A stretch of DNA of 64,000 bases, taken from positions 1 through 64,000 of the forward strand of contig NZ_AJLN01000134.1 of NCBI RefSeq assembly GCF_000317285.1. The letters run 5' to 3'. The notes under the pieces are model-generated. The model had not been told where the DNA came from, made no database searches, and was given only the letters and a program-made list of their open reading frames with translations. The number at the start of each line of letters is the position of its first letter. Positions within the stretch are counted from its first letter, which is position 1. Source of the DNA: Chlorogloeopsis fritschii PCC 6912. GTDB lineage: Bacteria > Cyanobacteriota > Cyanobacteriia > Cyanobacteriales > Nostocaceae. Shown in pieces: positions 63,718 through 64,000 of this stretch. The position numbers and the translations under genes were made by a program.

Positions 63718-64000
63718 TTTGCCTTAGAAGAGCTTGAAACTCTTTCCCTTACTAACAGTGTTTTTGAAATTATCAGACCTGATTTGACTGACAATTTTGA
63801 TTTGAGTTGTTAGTTATTTAATGAAAATTATAACTAAACGCCCAAAATCGTCTGTCATTCCAGAAGAATTTATTTACTAAAGTAAATTCATACATTTCAA
63901 GGTAGAAGTTTACTTTCATGATAGGAATTCAAAGGCTTTCAATCTCAGTTGGATAAAAGTTTATCCAATGATGTTTTGTCAAATTTACATACAAGCATTA
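63718..64000. other. upstream region of the beta-oxidation cassette
   Basis: AT-rich sequence of at least 283 bp reaches the window edge and contains the perfect palindrome at 63949-63968. No coding frame is supported. Confidence 0.5.
63949..63968. promoter_or_regulatory. perfect palindrome, possible operator
   Basis: TTGGATAAA (63949-63957) and TTTATCCAA (63960-63968) are separated by AG, giving a 20-bp dyad. The size and symmetry suit a TetR- or FadR-type repressor site. It is 232 bp from the fadD start and could equally serve a gene beyond the window. Confidence 0.4.

Noticed and set aside
1-64000. tRNA or rRNA genes
   Set aside because: No cloverleaf or ribosomal sequence was noticed in the intergenic regions; a tRNAscan run would be needed to exclude them fully.

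Overview
The window reads as chromosomal DNA of a filamentous, probably heterocyst-forming cyanobacterium (Nostocales). The genus cannot be fixed from the sequence. The evidence is the very frequent HIP1 octamer GCGATCGC, both inside genes and between them; many heptameric short tandem repeats and small palindromic repeats; and families typical of these organisms. Those families include a half-size phytochelatin synthase with the same Cys/His/Asp spacing as Nostoc Alr0975, a DUF3120-like membrane protein, a PDZ/CxxxCxxC Fe-S protein of the TIGR03279 type, an STAND ATPase with the cyanobacterial N-terminal HTH, and ARMT1/DUF89. No rRNA, tRNA or CRISPR array was found.

Layout. 0.2-3.7 kb holds a heterodimeric ABC exporter. 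3.9-6.4 kb holds a small membrane peptide, an unknown protein and fumarylacetoacetase. 6.6-13.1 kb holds a DUF3120-like protein, UppP, the Fe-S protein and a large family-10-like glycosyl hydrolase. 14.2-17.5 kb holds a fatty-acid desaturase, a SET-domain protein and a PLP decarboxylase whose 3' end lies in a 160-bp foldback repeat. 17.7-20.9 kb holds an osmoprotectant ABC transporter followed by phytochelatin synthase. 21-26 kb holds MsrB, a Pro/Thr-rich anchored protein, a Uma2 remnant, a PIN toxin-antitoxin pair, a TPR protein and an alkyltransferase-like protein. 26.4-30.2 kb holds a dienelactone hydrolase, a complete IS200/IS605 element with both end hairpins, and a quinone oxidoreductase. 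30.3-39.6 kb holds ARMT1/DUF89, two histidine kinases, a glutamine synthetase-like enzyme, UppS and a putative di-iron protein. 40.2-43.6 kb holds a Phd/RelE-like pair followed by a large STAND-TPR protein. 43.7-48.0 kb holds a methyltransferase-glycosyltransferase fusion and MurF.

Two regions stand out. First, 48.3-53.1 kb carries a three-gene operon: a dynamin-like GTPase, a single-pass membrane protein and a membrane/coiled-coil protein. I do not recognise the set as a named system. It may be a membrane-remodelling or defence module. Second, 55.2-63.7 kb encodes what looks like a full fatty-acid beta-oxidation cassette (acyl-CoA ligase, FadN-type HAD/ECH, FadA, membrane-anchored FadE). As far as I know this pathway is absent from most cyanobacteria. 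The ligase has a strongly altered ATP-binding loop, and a perfect palindrome lies upstream of the cassette.

Short repeats invade coding sequence in several places: inside the REC-kinase, FadN, FadE, the FadD tail and the PLP decarboxylase terminus. Repeat expansion therefore appears to be an active source of protein variation in this genome.
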